Assembly (NCBI GenBank): GCA_021823525.1
Contig: JAKANY010000002.1
Location: 103,700 to 167,699, forward strand
DNA length: 64,000 bases
Direction of reading: 5' to 3'
Origin: Actinomycetes bacterium
GTDB lineage: Bacteria; Actinomycetota; Acidimicrobiia; Acidimicrobiales; RAAP-2
Of this stretch, positions 8,261 through 16,483 are shown piece after piece. Both the position numbers and the translations under genes were made by a program. The notes under the pieces were generated by a model. The model did not search any database and was not told where the DNA came from. It saw only the letters and a list, made by a program, of their open reading frames with translations. The first letter of the stretch is position 1; the number at the start of each line of letters is the position of its first letter.

Positions 8261-9352
8261 CTAGGCGCGGGGTCGGCCCGCTCCCGCGAACCCGTACCCG
8301 AGGCGGATCGGGGTGACGTGCACCGTGTAGCCGGCCTGGGGCGCCTCGATCATCATGCCGTGGCCCAGGTACATCGCCACGTGCTGGTCACCGTCGTAGC
8401 CGTAGAAGAGCAGGTCGCCGGGCTGGAGGTCCCACAGCGGCACGCGCACGGTGTCGGCGAACTGGGCCCCCGAGTAGTGCGGGAGGTAGATGCCCGCGGC
8501 GTCGTAGGCCAGCATCACCAAGCCCGAGCAGTCGACGCCGGCGCGCGACGCGCCGCCCCACACGTAGGGCACGCCGAGGTACGAGAGCGCCGCGCGCACC
8601 GCGATGTCGGCGCGCGAGTTGGCCGGGGGAGCCGGGAACCCGGCGATCGGTGTGGCGTTGGCGAGCGTCCCGGCGGACTGCGCGGCGGCGGCGGCCTCCT
8701 GCTGGCTGATGAAGTACGCGATCTGCCCCTTGACCTTGGAGAGCGCGTTCTGGAGGGTCGCCTGGAGGAGCTTGGCCTCGTGGAAGGCGCGGGCGGCGGT
8801 GCGGGCCGCCGCGGCGGCCTGGCGGTCCTCGGCGGCCAGGAGGGAGCGCTCCTGGGTCAGCTTGAGCCGGTAGCTCTTGAGGTTGGCCAGGGTGGTGGCC
8901 ACGTTGCCCTGGGCAACCTGGTTGTAGACCTGGACCGCGCCGATCTTGGTCGCCGTGGGGGAGAAGAGGGGATTGGCACCCGTGACGCCACTGGTGACGT
9001 AGGCGTAGACGGCGTCGGCGCGCAGTTGGGTGTTGCCGTGCTGGAGGTCGCGCTCGATCTGGGCGACGATGCTCTTGGTGTTGGTGATGACGTGGGCGAT
9101 GTCGTGGAGCTTGATCAACGTCATGTCGTACTTCTGCCCGAGGAAGCCCACGCGCCCGTCGATGTACTGGATCTGCTTGTAGAGGGTGGCCGCCTGCGCG
9201 CGGGCGCCCGTCAGGCTGGCGCCGCCGACGGGCGCACCGCCACCAGCAGCCAGGGCCGCCGCGAGGAGCGCTCCGGCGAGGCGCCCCGCAGGGCTCCACC
9301 GCCCGCGGGGCCGTGGCGACGAGAGGCGCCAGAGGCGCTTGACGTCAGGCAC
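8261..9352 (-). CDS. Secreted NlpC/P60 (C40) peptidoglycan endopeptidase
   Basis: 363-residue exported cell-wall hydrolase. Residues 1-45 form a signal peptide: Arg-rich n-region, then LAGALLAAALAAGGGA. A long coiled-coil region (about 45-225) rich in Ala/Gln follows, as in RipA-type proteins. The C-terminal NlpC/P60 domain has the catalytic cysteine in GVDCSGLVMLAYDAAG and the histidine in DQHVAMYLG; the domain cuts D-Glu/meso-DAP peptide bonds. A longer frame opens upstream at 9466, but the GTG at 9352 fits best: TAGCCT lies 7 nt before it and the signal peptide then starts correctly. It shares an operon with the lgt-like gene. Confidence 0.87.
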   Translation of the reverse strand: MPDVKRLWRLSSPRPRGRWSPAGRLAGALLAAALAAGGGAPVGGASLTGARAQAATLYKQIQYIDGRVGFLGQKYDMTLIKLHDIAHVITNTKSIVAQIERDLQHGNTQLRADAVYAYVTSGVTGANPLFSPTATKIGAVQVYNQVAQGNVATTLANLKSYRLKLTQERSLLAAEDRQAAAAARTAARAFHEAKLLQATLQNALSKVKGQIAYFISQQEAAAAAQSAGTLANATPIAGFPAPPANSRADIAVRAALSYLGVPYVWGGASRAGVDCSGLVMLAYDAAGIYLPHYSGAQFADTVRVPLWDLQPGDLLFYGYDGDQHVAMYLGHGMMIEAPQAGYTVHVTPIRLGYGFAGAGRPRA

Positions 9353-9359
9353 GAGGGCC

Positions 9360-9365
9360 AGGCTA
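9360..9365 (-). promoter_or_regulatory. Leaderless -10 hexamer before NlpC/P60 gene
   Basis: TAGCCT on the minus strand lies 7 nt before the GTG at 9352 and decides that start over longer frames. Confidence 0.55.
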
Positions 9366-9480
9366 CCCCCTGAGGTCCACTCATCGGACGCCATCCGACG
9401 GGGGAATCGACGTCTGTCCTGGTCACGCGGTCGCGCCAGCGCGGGAGACGTGACGGGCGGGGCCACGTAGAGGCGTCACG

Positions 9481-9486
9481 TAGGCT
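9481..9486 (+). promoter_or_regulatory. Leaderless -10 hexamer before the malyl-CoA lyase-like gene
   Basis: TAGGCT lies 6 nt before the ATG at 9493. Confidence 0.55.
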
Positions 9487-9492
9487 CGTCCC

Positions 9493-10431
9493 ATGTCAGA
9501 ACGCTCACGCAACCTCCCGCGTCGCTCCTGCCTGTCGACCCCGGGCTCGTCGGACCGTTTCCTCGCCAAGGCGCCCGCCGTGACCGCGGACATGACCTTC
9601 CTCGACCTCGAGGACTCGGTGGCCCCGGCCGAGAAGGTGGCGGCGCGCGCCAAGGTCGTCGAGGCCGTCCGAACGCTGCCCTGGGACGACCGCGTCCTGT
9701 GCGTGCGGGTCAACGCGTGGGACACGCCGTGGACCTACGGCGACGTGATCGACGTGGTCGGGCAGGCGGGCCCCCGCCTCGATGAGGTCATGCTGCCCAA
9801 GGTGCAGTCCGCGGCCGAGGTGGTGGCGCTGGACCTGCTGCTGACGCAGGTCGAGCGCAACGCCGGCCTCGAGCCCGGTCACATCGGCATCGAGGCCCAG
9901 ATCGAGACGGCGCGCGGCCTCATCAACGTCGACGAGATCTGCGCGGCGTCACCCCGCCTCGAGACGATCATCTTCGGTCCGGCCGACTTCGCAGCCTCGA
10001 TCGAGATGCCCGTGCTGACCGGGGGCGTCGCGATCGACGAGTACCCGGGCGACCACTTCCACTACGTGTTCTCGCGCATCCTGATGGCGGGCCGGGCCAA
10101 CGGACTCCAGGTGATCGACGGTCCGTTCCTCAAGGTCCGCGAGCTCGACGCGCTGCGCGACTTCGCCCAGCGCACGCGCGTGCTGGGCTATGACGGCAAG
10201 TGGGCGCTAACTCCCGACCAGGCCCGCGTCCTCAACGAGGTGTACTCGCCCACCCAGGAGCAGTTCGACCGCGCCTGGGACATCCTCGAGGCCTACCGAG
10301 TCGCCACCGAGGAGCAGCGCACCGGGGCCGTGATGTTTGGCGACGAGATGATCGACGAGGCCAGTCGCAAGATGGCCGTGAAGTTCGTCACGCGCGGCGA
10401 GCGGGCGGGCTTGGCGCGTTCGGCCTCCTGA
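9493..10431 (+). CDS. mcl: CitE/malyl-CoA lyase family (HpcH/HpaI aldolase fold)
   Basis: 312-residue TIM-barrel lyase that reversibly condenses glyoxylate with acetyl-CoA or propionyl-CoA, or cleaves malyl-CoA and beta-methylmalyl-CoA. It shows RSCLSTPGSSDRFLAKA at the N-terminus, the metal and CoA elements DMTFLDLEDSVAP, VMLPKVQSAAEV and IGIEAQIETARGLIN, and the ETIIFGPADFAAS segment. The long C-terminus (FDRAWDILEAYR) fits the (beta-methyl)malyl-CoA lyase group better than citrate lyase beta chains. The nearby long acyl-CoA dehydrogenase (13012) and MaoC hydratase (15099) support a role in the ethylmalonyl-CoA pathway. Symbol is tentative. Confidence 0.78.
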   Translation: MSERSRNLPRRSCLSTPGSSDRFLAKAPAVTADMTFLDLEDSVAPAEKVAARAKVVEAVRTLPWDDRVLCVRVNAWDTPWTYGDVIDVVGQAGPRLDEVMLPKVQSAAEVVALDLLLTQVERNAGLEPGHIGIEAQIETARGLINVDEICAASPRLETIIFGPADFAASIEMPVLTGGVAIDEYPGDHFHYVFSRILMAGRANGLQVIDGPFLKVRELDALRDFAQRTRVLGYDGKWALTPDQARVLNEVYSPTQEQFDRAWDILEAYRVATEEQRTGAVMFGDEMIDEASRKMAVKFVTRGERAGLARSAS

Positions 10432-10464
10432 GGCGCTTATCAGGAATCACTCCTGCTAGGTCGC

Positions 10465-10470
10465 TAGTCT
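10465..10470 (+). promoter_or_regulatory. Leaderless -10 hexamer before the NiCoT transporter
   Basis: TAGTCT lies 6 nt before the GTG at 10477. Confidence 0.55.
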
Positions 10471-10476
10471 GGCGAC

Positions 10477-11670
10477 GTGACCACAGTCGAGACGGTCTCG
10501 CGGCGCTCTCGCCTTCGTGCGGCGCTCTCGCCTGCCGAGTGGCGCCAAGTGGGGGCCATGGGTGGGGTGGTGGTCTTCCTCCACGCGCTGGGCTGGACGC
10601 TGCTCGTGCTCGCCGCCACGCGCCACTACGCCATCGGCTCGAGACAGGTCCTCGGCGTGGGTACCGGCGTGCTGGCCTACACGCTGGGCATGCGTCACGC
10701 CTTCGACGCCGATCACATCGCGGCGATCGACAACACGACGCGCAAGTTCATGACCGAGGGCCGGCGACCGCTCTCGGTGGGCTTCTTCTTCTCCCTGGGG
10801 CACTCGAGCGTCGTCTTCGCGCTCACGGTGCTGCTGGGACTGGGCGCGCGAGCCCTCGGCTCCCAGGTGCGGAACCCGAACTCGCCCCTCCACCACATCG
10901 GGGGGCTCATCGGCACCATCGTCTCGGGCGGGTTCCTCTACCTCATCGCCATCTTGAACCTGGTGGTCCTGATCGGGATCGTGCGCCTCTTCGTCCAGAT
11001 GCGCCAGGGACGCTTCGACGACTCCGAGCTGGAGAAGCACCTCAACGACCGTGGTCTGATGATGCGGTTCTTCGGACCGCTGGCCCGTTCGGTGGACCAG
11101 CCCTGGAAGATGTACCCCATCGGCGTGCTGTTCGGGCTGGGCTTCGACACCGCGACCGAGGTGGCGTTCCTGGTGCTGGCCGGGACCTCGGTCGCTGCGG
11201 GGCTCCCGTTCTGGGCGATCCTCAGCCTGCCGCTCCTCTTCGCCGCGGGCATGAGCCTGCTCGACACGATCGACGGTTCGTTCATGAACTTCGCCTACGG
11301 CTGGGCGTTCTCGCGACCCGTGCGCAAGGTGTACTACAACATCACCATCACGGGGCTGAGCGTCTTCGTCGCCTTGTACATCGGCACGCTCGAGCTGCTC
11401 CAGGTGCTCGCCAGCGAGCTCGGCTTGTGCCACGGGATCTGGACGTACGCCAGCTCCTTCAACATCAACCAGGCGGGCTTCGTCATCGTGTCGATCTTCG
11501 TCGTGGTGTGGCTCGGCGCCCTGGCGATCTGGCGCTACGGCCACATCGAGGAGCGCTGGGAGCGCTCGGCCATGCGGGCCCAGCGGGCGCGCGGCGAGAA
11601 GGTCGACCGGCACTCCGCGGGACTGACCCTCGGGGCCGTGCACGCGCCCTTCACGATCGACGAGGAGTAG
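10477..11670 (+). CDS. Nickel/cobalt transporter, NiCoT (HoxN/NixA) family
   Basis: 397-residue multi-spanning inner-membrane permease. The family signature RHAFDADHIAAIDNTTR in helix 2 is complete, and the downstream FFFSLGHSSVVF and LGFDTATEVAFL motifs are present. NiCoT proteins take up Ni2+ and/or Co2+ with high affinity. Cobalt is plausible here because cobalamin-dependent MetH, a cobalamin adenosyltransferase and methylmalonyl-CoA mutase lie in the same window, but specificity cannot be read from sequence. The stop is separated by only one base from the stop of the convergent MFS gene. Confidence 0.9.
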   Translation: MTTVETVSRRSRLRAALSPAEWRQVGAMGGVVVFLHALGWTLLVLAATRHYAIGSRQVLGVGTGVLAYTLGMRHAFDADHIAAIDNTTRKFMTEGRRPLSVGFFFSLGHSSVVFALTVLLGLGARALGSQVRNPNSPLHHIGGLIGTIVSGGFLYLIAILNLVVLIGIVRLFVQMRQGRFDDSELEKHLNDRGLMMRFFGPLARSVDQPWKMYPIGVLFGLGFDTATEVAFLVLAGTSVAAGLPFWAILSLPLLFAAGMSLLDTIDGSFMNFAYGWAFSRPVRKVYYNITITGLSVFVALYIGTLELLQVLASELGLCHGIWTYASSFNINQAGFVIVSIFVVVWLGALAIWRYGHIEERWERSAMRAQRARGEKVDRHSAGLTLGAVHAPFTIDEE

Positions 11671-11671
11671 G

Positions 11672-12964
11672 TCAGCCGAAGAGCTGGACGGGCGCGGACC
11701 GGCTGACACGTCCGAGCGCGGGCGTGGCCAGTGCCGACACACCCATCAGGACCGCCATCGCGGCGAAGGCGCCCCCGAGGTGGGCGACGTCGCCTCCCAT
11801 CAGGAGGCTCACCGCGAGCGGTCCGAGCGCCTGACCCCCCGTCGAGCCCACGCCCCACACCAGGGCATTGCCGGTGGCCGAGGCGGCGCGCGGAACGTAG
11901 TCGCTCACCAGGGAGATCAGGAGCGGGAAGCCGCTGAAGGTGAACACGCCGAAGACGAGGAGGCTGAGGAGCGCCATCCCGCCGTGACCCGACGTCGACA
12001 GGAACCACACGATGCCCACGGCCGAGCCCAGGCTGTTGAGGGCGAGGACGGCGCGCTTGTCGAAGCGATCGGCGAGGAGGCCGAAGGCCAGCTGCCCGAC
12101 GATCCCCCCCGCGTACATGACGGTGACCGTGACGCCGAGGGTCGTTGAGGTCCCGGCGTGGCGTTGGGTCGTCAGATAGATGGGCACCCACGAGACCACC
12201 CCGATGAACGCGAGCGAGCGCACCAGCGAGATCACCATCAGCACCCCGACGCTGCGCGTGACCAGCGAGCGCAACGATCGCGACGGCGCGTCGGCGGGTT
12301 GGGCGCCTCCGTGGACGCGGGCGTCGTTGGCGTCGCTCGCGTGGAGACCGACGGCGATGCCCGCGGCGGCCAGGATCGCGACGCCCCCGAAGACGATCGC
12401 CGTGGCCGGCTTGGAGATGCCGAGAGCCGCGATGACGAAGAAGAGTGCGGGGTAGAGGGCCCGGCCCAGGCTGCCGAAGGCGCCGTTGACACCCAAGGCC
12501 TTGCCCCGGGCGCCCGCGGTGAAGGTCAGCTGCAGGATCGACCCTCCCAGCGGGTGGTACACCGAGCTGCCCACGCCGGCCACCAGCGCGGCCGCGATAG
12601 CGAGCGCGTCGCCCGCCGGCGCCGCCGTCGCCAGCGCGGCGTAGAAGCCGAAGAGGCTCAGCCCCAAGGTGGCGATGCCGATGGCGATGAGCGATCCGCG
12701 GTGCCCCAGGCGGTCAGCGAGGAGGCCGACGGCCACGCCCACGCCCGCCGAGGTCAGGTAGAAGATGGTCAGCATCGTCGTGATCATGGCCGTGGACGCG
12801 TGTCGATCGGCAACCAGCAGGTCGGAGACCACCGGGATGAAGAAGATGATGCCGTCGTTCATGAAGTGGGCGAACGACGTCATCGCGAGGAGCTGCCCGG
12901 GACGGGACGTCGCTTGTGCGAGCGGCCGTCCGGACGCCCCGGGGTCGGGGTGCGAGGCGCTCAC
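11672..12964 (-). CDS. MFS transporter
   Basis: 430-residue major facilitator with about 12 predicted helices. LLADRLGHRG after helix 2 and LLADRFDKRA after helix 8 are the two duplicated MFS loop motifs. The N-terminal FAHFMNDGIIFFIP and GVGSSVYHPLGGS recall the fosmidomycin-resistance (Fsr) subgroup, suggesting drug or metabolite efflux, but the substrate is unknown. The GTG start at 12964 is preceded by GGAGGG, a ribosome-binding site. It lies 47 nt downstream of the long acyl-CoA dehydrogenase on the same strand, so the two may form an operon. Confidence 0.85.
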   Translation of the reverse strand: MSASHPDPGASGRPLAQATSRPGQLLAMTSFAHFMNDGIIFFIPVVSDLLVADRHASTAMITTMLTIFYLTSAGVGVAVGLLADRLGHRGSLIAIGIATLGLSLFGFYAALATAAPAGDALAIAAALVAGVGSSVYHPLGGSILQLTFTAGARGKALGVNGAFGSLGRALYPALFFVIAALGISKPATAIVFGGVAILAAAGIAVGLHASDANDARVHGGAQPADAPSRSLRSLVTRSVGVLMVISLVRSLAFIGVVSWVPIYLTTQRHAGTSTTLGVTVTVMYAGGIVGQLAFGLLADRFDKRAVLALNSLGSAVGIVWFLSTSGHGGMALLSLLVFGVFTFSGFPLLISLVSDYVPRAASATGNALVWGVGSTGGQALGPLAVSLLMGGDVAHLGGAFAAMAVLMGVSALATPALGRVSRSAPVQLFG

Positions 12965-13011
12965 GATCCCTCCACGCGCCTCGACTCACCGGGATCGGGG
13001 TGTCGTTGCAT

Positions 13012-14595
13012 CTACGCGGGTGAGCTGACCAGTCCGCGACTGATCACCTTGAGGCACAGCGTCTCGTCGGCACCTTCGAAGATGGACAGGACCCGCGCGT
13101 CCACGTAGTACCGGCTCACTGGGAACTCCTCGGCGTAGCCCATGCCGCCGTGGATCTGCATCGCCTCGCGCGTCACCCATTCGGCGGCGCGGCACACGTA
13201 CGCCTTGGCCATCGCGGCCTCGCGCGAGCCGCCTCCCGTGGTCATGCGCCGGGCGACGGCCAGCGCGAACTGGCGTGAGCACTGGATGATCGCGGCCATC
13301 GTGCCCAGCTTCACGCGCGTCAGCTCGTAGTCCACGATCGGCGTCCCGAACACCGAGCGCTGGCGCGCGTACGCGAGGGCCGCCTCGTAGGCCGCCTGCA
13401 TCACCCCCAGCGCGCGCGCCGCGGTCTGGAGCCGGCCGTTCTCGAACCCGGCCATCTGGTAGTAGAAGCCCTGGCCGATCCCGTCGGGACCGCCCACGAC
13501 GTGGGAGTCGGGGACGAACCAGTTGGCCAGGCTGACCTCGTAGGAGTGCATGCCGCGGTAGCCGAGGGTGTCGATGGGGCGGCCCTCGAGGCGTCCGCCA
13601 CGGCCGGGCTGGTCGAGGACGAAGCCGTGGCCGTCGGCGGTGGGCTTCTCTACGAGGAAGAGGGTGAGCCCGCGGTGGGCCTTGGCGCGGTCGGGATCGG
13701 TGCGAGCCAGAACGACCAGCACCGTCGCGCGCGCGGCGAACGTGCACCACGTCTTGACGCCGTTGAGGAGCCAACCGCCCTCGGTGCGCGTGGCCGTAGT
13801 GGTCAGGTGCGCGACGTCGCTGCCGTAGTCGGGTTCGGTCACGGCGATCGCGGCGAGGACCTCGGCCGACGCGACGCGGGGCAGCCACTGGCTCTTCTGC
13901 TCCTCGGTGCCGCCCGCCAGGAGCGCGCGCGCGAGGATCTCGGGACGGGTGATGAGCGACCCGCCGATACCGAGGCTGGCCCGCGACAGCTCCTCGGTGG
14001 CCACGACCATCGCGACGTACTCGTGCTCGTCGCCGGTGGCGTCGCCGCCGTAGCGTGTGGGCACGGACAGCCCGAAGCCGCCCAGGTCGCGCAGTCCGGC
14101 GATCACGCTCTCGGGGATGTCGGCGTTGGCGCGGTGGACGTGTTCGGCGTGCGGGCGGACCTGGTCGTCGGCGAAGCGGCGGAACACGTCTTGGACCATC
14201 GCGAAGTCCTCGCCGAGGTGACGCTCGTCGGGCACCTCGGCCAGTGCCGCCAGGACGGCCGGATCACGCTGGCGCGCTACGAAGGGTGCGAGGTCGTCGA
14301 ACCATCCGGCCGAGACACCCCAGAGATCTTCGCGCCCCAGCACCCGCTGGTGCAGGTCCGCCAGCGCCAGTCCGGTGAAGGCTTCGACCAGTGCGCGCTC
14401 CGTGGGCCCGAACGCGGCGAACGCGAGGCTGGCGCGGGCGGTGGCCAGTGCGCTGGCCGCGTGCGCCAGGTCGTAGGCGAGGCTCTGGGCGGCGTCGGGA
14501 CCACCCGCGTCGCGCAGCGAGCGCGTCGCGCCCGCGACCACGCGGTCGGCCTGGTCGAGCAGGGAGGCGAGATCCAGCGCAGGTCCGGTCGTCAT
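13012..14595 (-). CDS. mcd: Long acyl-CoA dehydrogenase, probable (2S)-methylsuccinyl-CoA dehydrogenase
   Basis: 527 residues: a helical N-terminal extension of about 130 residues precedes a full acyl-CoA dehydrogenase domain (AIAVTEPDYGSDVAHL, LNGVKTWCTFA, QIHGGMGYAEEFPVSRYY, SIFEGADETLCLK). An extension of this kind and size is typical of methylsuccinyl-CoA dehydrogenase, which makes mesaconyl-CoA in the ethylmalonyl-CoA pathway. The malyl-CoA lyase-like gene at 9493 and the MaoC hydratase at 15099 would supply the next steps. Crotonyl-CoA carboxylase/reductase and ethylmalonyl-CoA mutase are not in the window, so the assignment remains an inference. ATG start, leaderless hexamer 6 nt upstream. 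Confidence 0.72.
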   Translation of the reverse strand: MTTGPALDLASLLDQADRVVAGATRSLRDAGGPDAAQSLAYDLAHAASALATARASLAFAAFGPTERALVEAFTGLALADLHQRVLGREDLWGVSAGWFDDLAPFVARQRDPAVLAALAEVPDERHLGEDFAMVQDVFRRFADDQVRPHAEHVHRANADIPESVIAGLRDLGGFGLSVPTRYGGDATGDEHEYVAMVVATEELSRASLGIGGSLITRPEILARALLAGGTEEQKSQWLPRVASAEVLAAIAVTEPDYGSDVAHLTTTATRTEGGWLLNGVKTWCTFAARATVLVVLARTDPDRAKAHRGLTLFLVEKPTADGHGFVLDQPGRGGRLEGRPIDTLGYRGMHSYEVSLANWFVPDSHVVGGPDGIGQGFYYQMAGFENGRLQTAARALGVMQAAYEAALAYARQRSVFGTPIVDYELTRVKLGTMAAIIQCSRQFALAVARRMTTGGGSREAAMAKAYVCRAAEWVTREAMQIHGGMGYAEEFPVSRYYVDARVLSIFEGADETLCLKVISRGLVSSPA

Positions 14596-14601
14596 GGTGG
14601 A

Positions 14602-14607
14602 AACCTA
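14602..14607 (-). promoter_or_regulatory. Leaderless -10 hexamer before the long acyl-CoA dehydrogenase
   Basis: TAGGTT on the minus strand lies 6 nt before the ATG at 14595. Confidence 0.5.
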
Positions 14608-14635
14608 GCCGAAGGGTGCGGGCCCTCCGCCTGGA

Positions 14636-14641
14636 TAGGCT
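14636..14641 (+). promoter_or_regulatory. Leaderless -10 hexamer before the gene at 14648
   Basis: TAGGCT lies 6 nt before the GTG at 14648. It is 28 bp from the divergent hexamer at 14602, so the two promoters share their upstream DNA. Confidence 0.55.
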
Positions 14642-14647
14642 GACGGC

Positions 14648-15076
14648 GTGCAGGTGACGATGCTTCTCGCGGACTCGGCACAGGTGGCCGACGGCAAGTT
14701 GTACATCCTGGGCGGCGGGTGGTCGGTGACGGGACCCGAGCCGGTGCCCTCGGCGGTGGTCATCAAGGTGGGCGTCGACGTCCCGGAGTTCAACAGCGAG
14801 CACCACTGGGAGCTCTTCCTCGAGGACGCCGACGGCCGTCCGGTGAGTTTCGAGACCCCTGACGGCGTTCAGCCCATCGAGGTGCGCGGCGACTTCACGG
14901 CCACCGAGCCCCTCGGCGTGCCCGCCGGGACCCCCGTCGACGTCCCGATCGCCGTGAACTTCGGCCCGATCCCCCTCGCCCCCGGGGCGCGCTACTCGTG
15001 GCGTCTCGTCGTCGACGGCGAGTCCCTGCCGGGGGCTCAGGCCTCCTTCGCCACCCGCCCCACCCCGCTCGTCTGA
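14648..15076 (+). CDS. Conserved hypothetical protein, DUF6941-like, 142 aa
   Basis: A small beta-rich protein without signal peptide or membrane segment. The start MQVTMLLADSAQVADGKLYI followed by LGGGWSVTG matches what I remember of the DUF6941 family (a small beta-sandwich of unknown function), and the later YSWRLVVDGE strand fits; I cannot confirm this by search. It is divergent from the long acyl-CoA dehydrogenase and is followed 22 nt later by the MaoC hydratase with its own leaderless promoter. No catalytic residues stand out and it contains no cysteine. Confidence 0.6.
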   Translation: MQVTMLLADSAQVADGKLYILGGGWSVTGPEPVPSAVVIKVGVDVPEFNSEHHWELFLEDADGRPVSFETPDGVQPIEVRGDFTATEPLGVPAGTPVDVPIAVNFGPIPLAPGARYSWRLVVDGESLPGAQASFATRPTPLV

Positions 15077-15086
15077 CGCCGTCGGG

Positions 15087-15092
15087 CACAAT
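15087..15092 (+). promoter_or_regulatory. Leaderless -10 hexamer before the MaoC hydratase
   Basis: CACAAT, a near match to TANNNT, lies 6 nt before the ATG at 15099. Confidence 0.45.
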
Positions 15093-15098
15093 GGGTCG

Positions 15099-15611
15099 AT
15101 GACCACCTACGACCGACCCTTCGGGCGCTACCTCGAGGACTTCGTCCCCGGGGACATCTACCGCCACTGGCCCGGCAAGACCATCACCGAGGCCGACGAC
15201 CACCTCTTCTGCATGATCACCATGAATCACCATCCGCTGCACACCAACGCGTGGTTCGCCGAGCACGAGTCGGTGCAGGGCCGCAACGTCGTGGTGGGCA
15301 ACCTCGTCTACTCGCTGGTGCTCGGCATGAGCGTGCCCGACGTGTCGGGTGCCGCGATCGCCAACCTCGAGGTGGAGCAGCTGGTCCACCGCTACCCGAC
15401 CTTCCACGGCGACACCATCTACGCCGAGACCCGCGTCCTCGAGGTGGTCCCCTCGACGTCGAAGCCGGATCGCGGCGTCGTGCGCGTCGAGACCAAGGGG
15501 TTCAACCAGGACGGGCGGGAGGTCTGCTACTTCCGTCGCCGGGTCATGGTCTGGCGGCGCGACGCGGCCCCCGCGCGCCAGCGTCCCTACGGTGACGACG
15601 CCTGGTCCTGA
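15099..15611 (+). CDS. mch: MaoC-family hydratase, probable mesaconyl-CoA hydratase
   Basis: 170-residue hot-dog fold enzyme. LEDFVPGDIYRHWPGKTITE, then DDHLFCMITMNHHPLHTN (hydratase 2 catalytic Asp/His region) and GNLVYSLVLGMSVPDVSG are the familiar MaoC elements; the C-terminal VRVETKGFNQDGREV strand is typical of the actinobacterial proteins encoded beside malyl-CoA lyase and methylsuccinyl-CoA dehydrogenase. In that pathway it hydrates mesaconyl-C1-CoA to beta-methylmalyl-CoA. The substrate is inferred from neighbours, and other enoyl-CoA hydratase 2 roles are possible. The last 20 nt overlap the start of mutY. Confidence 0.72.
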   Translation: MTTYDRPFGRYLEDFVPGDIYRHWPGKTITEADDHLFCMITMNHHPLHTNAWFAEHESVQGRNVVVGNLVYSLVLGMSVPDVSGAAIANLEVEQLVHRYPTFHGDTIYAETRVLEVVPSTSKPDRGVVRVETKGFNQDGREVCYFRRRVMVWRRDAAPARQRPYGDDAWS

Positions 15612-16473
15612 GCTGCGAGCCCTGCGGCGCGCACTGGGACAGGCCCGCGCGCAGCTGGCTCGCCCGCTGCCGTGGGTCGGCGTCGACGAGCCGTGGGCGA
15701 TCCTCGTCGCCGAGGTGATGCTCCAGCAGACCTCGACGGGGCGCGTCCGCGAGGCGTGGCGACCCTTCCTGGACCGGTTCCCCTCGCCGGCGGCCTGCGC
15801 CCACGCGCCGCAGGCCGCGGTCGTCGCGGCGTGGGTCGGGCTGGGCTACAACCGCCGCGCCGTCGCGCTGCATCGCGCGGCGCGCAGCATCGTCGAGGAC
15901 CACGGGGGGCGTGTTCCGAGCACCGTGGCCGAGCTCCAGGACCTGGCGGGCATCGGTCCCTACACGGCGCGCGCCGTGGCGAGCTTCGCGTTCGGCCGGG
16001 CCGTCGGGGTCGTGGATACCAATGCGGGGCGCGTCCTGGCACGCGCCGTCGCCAACGCCCGGCTGCGCGCGGCCGAGGCCCAGGGGCTGGCTGACCAGCT
16101 CGTGCGGGGCGCGGCCAGCGCCCCGGTCAACCAGTCGCTGCTGGATCTCGGAGCCCAGTACTGCCGTCCCCGTCCCCGCTGCTCGGACTGCCCGGCCCTC
16201 GGGGCGTGCCGGTGGCGTCGCGACGGCGGTCCCGACCCCGCGGTGCGCAGCGCGGGCGTCACCGGTCCGCAGGGCCCGTTCGCGGGATCGGGGCGCCAGG
16301 CGCGGGGCGCCGTCGTGCGGTCGCTGCGCGACGGCCCCCGAGGCGTCCGCGCCGTGGCGGGCGACACGGGTCTGTCCGACGACCGCCTCGCACGGGCGCT
16401 GGTCTCCCTGGTGCGCGACGGCCTGATCGAGGAGCGCGGGGACCGCATCGCCCTGCGTGGTGAGCGACGCTAG
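15592..16473 (+). CDS. mutY: A/G-specific adenine DNA glycosylase
   Basis: 293-residue base-excision repair enzyme that removes adenine mispaired with 8-oxoguanine. It shows VAEVMLQQTSTGRV (catalytic glutamate in EVMLQQT), the helix-hairpin-helix LQDLAGIGPYTARAVASFAF and the catalytic aspartate in VVDTNAGRVLAR. The iron-sulfur ligands are C-x5-C-x2-C-x5-C (YCRPRPRCSDCPALGAC), one residue shorter in the first gap than the usual C-x6-C. After the cluster there is a winged-helix-like tail of about 70 residues instead of the NUDIX-like domain of E. coli MutY. The GTG start at 15592 lies inside the end of the MaoC gene. Confidence 0.9.
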   Translation: MTTPGPELRALRRALGQARAQLARPLPWVGVDEPWAILVAEVMLQQTSTGRVREAWRPFLDRFPSPAACAHAPQAAVVAAWVGLGYNRRAVALHRAARSIVEDHGGRVPSTVAELQDLAGIGPYTARAVASFAFGRAVGVVDTNAGRVLARAVANARLRAAEAQGLADQLVRGAASAPVNQSLLDLGAQYCRPRPRCSDCPALGACRWRRDGGPDPAVRSAGVTGPQGPFAGSGRQARGAVVRSLRDGPRGVRAVAGDTGLSDDRLARALVSLVRDGLIEERGDRIALRGERR

Positions 16474-16476
16474 GGT
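16471..16476 (+). promoter_or_regulatory. Leaderless -10 hexamer before the flavin reductase
   Basis: TAGGGT overlaps the mutY stop codon and lies 7 nt before the ATG at 16484 (4 nt before the alternative ATG at 16481), which favours 16484. Confidence 0.45.
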
Positions 16477-16483
16477 CGCGATG

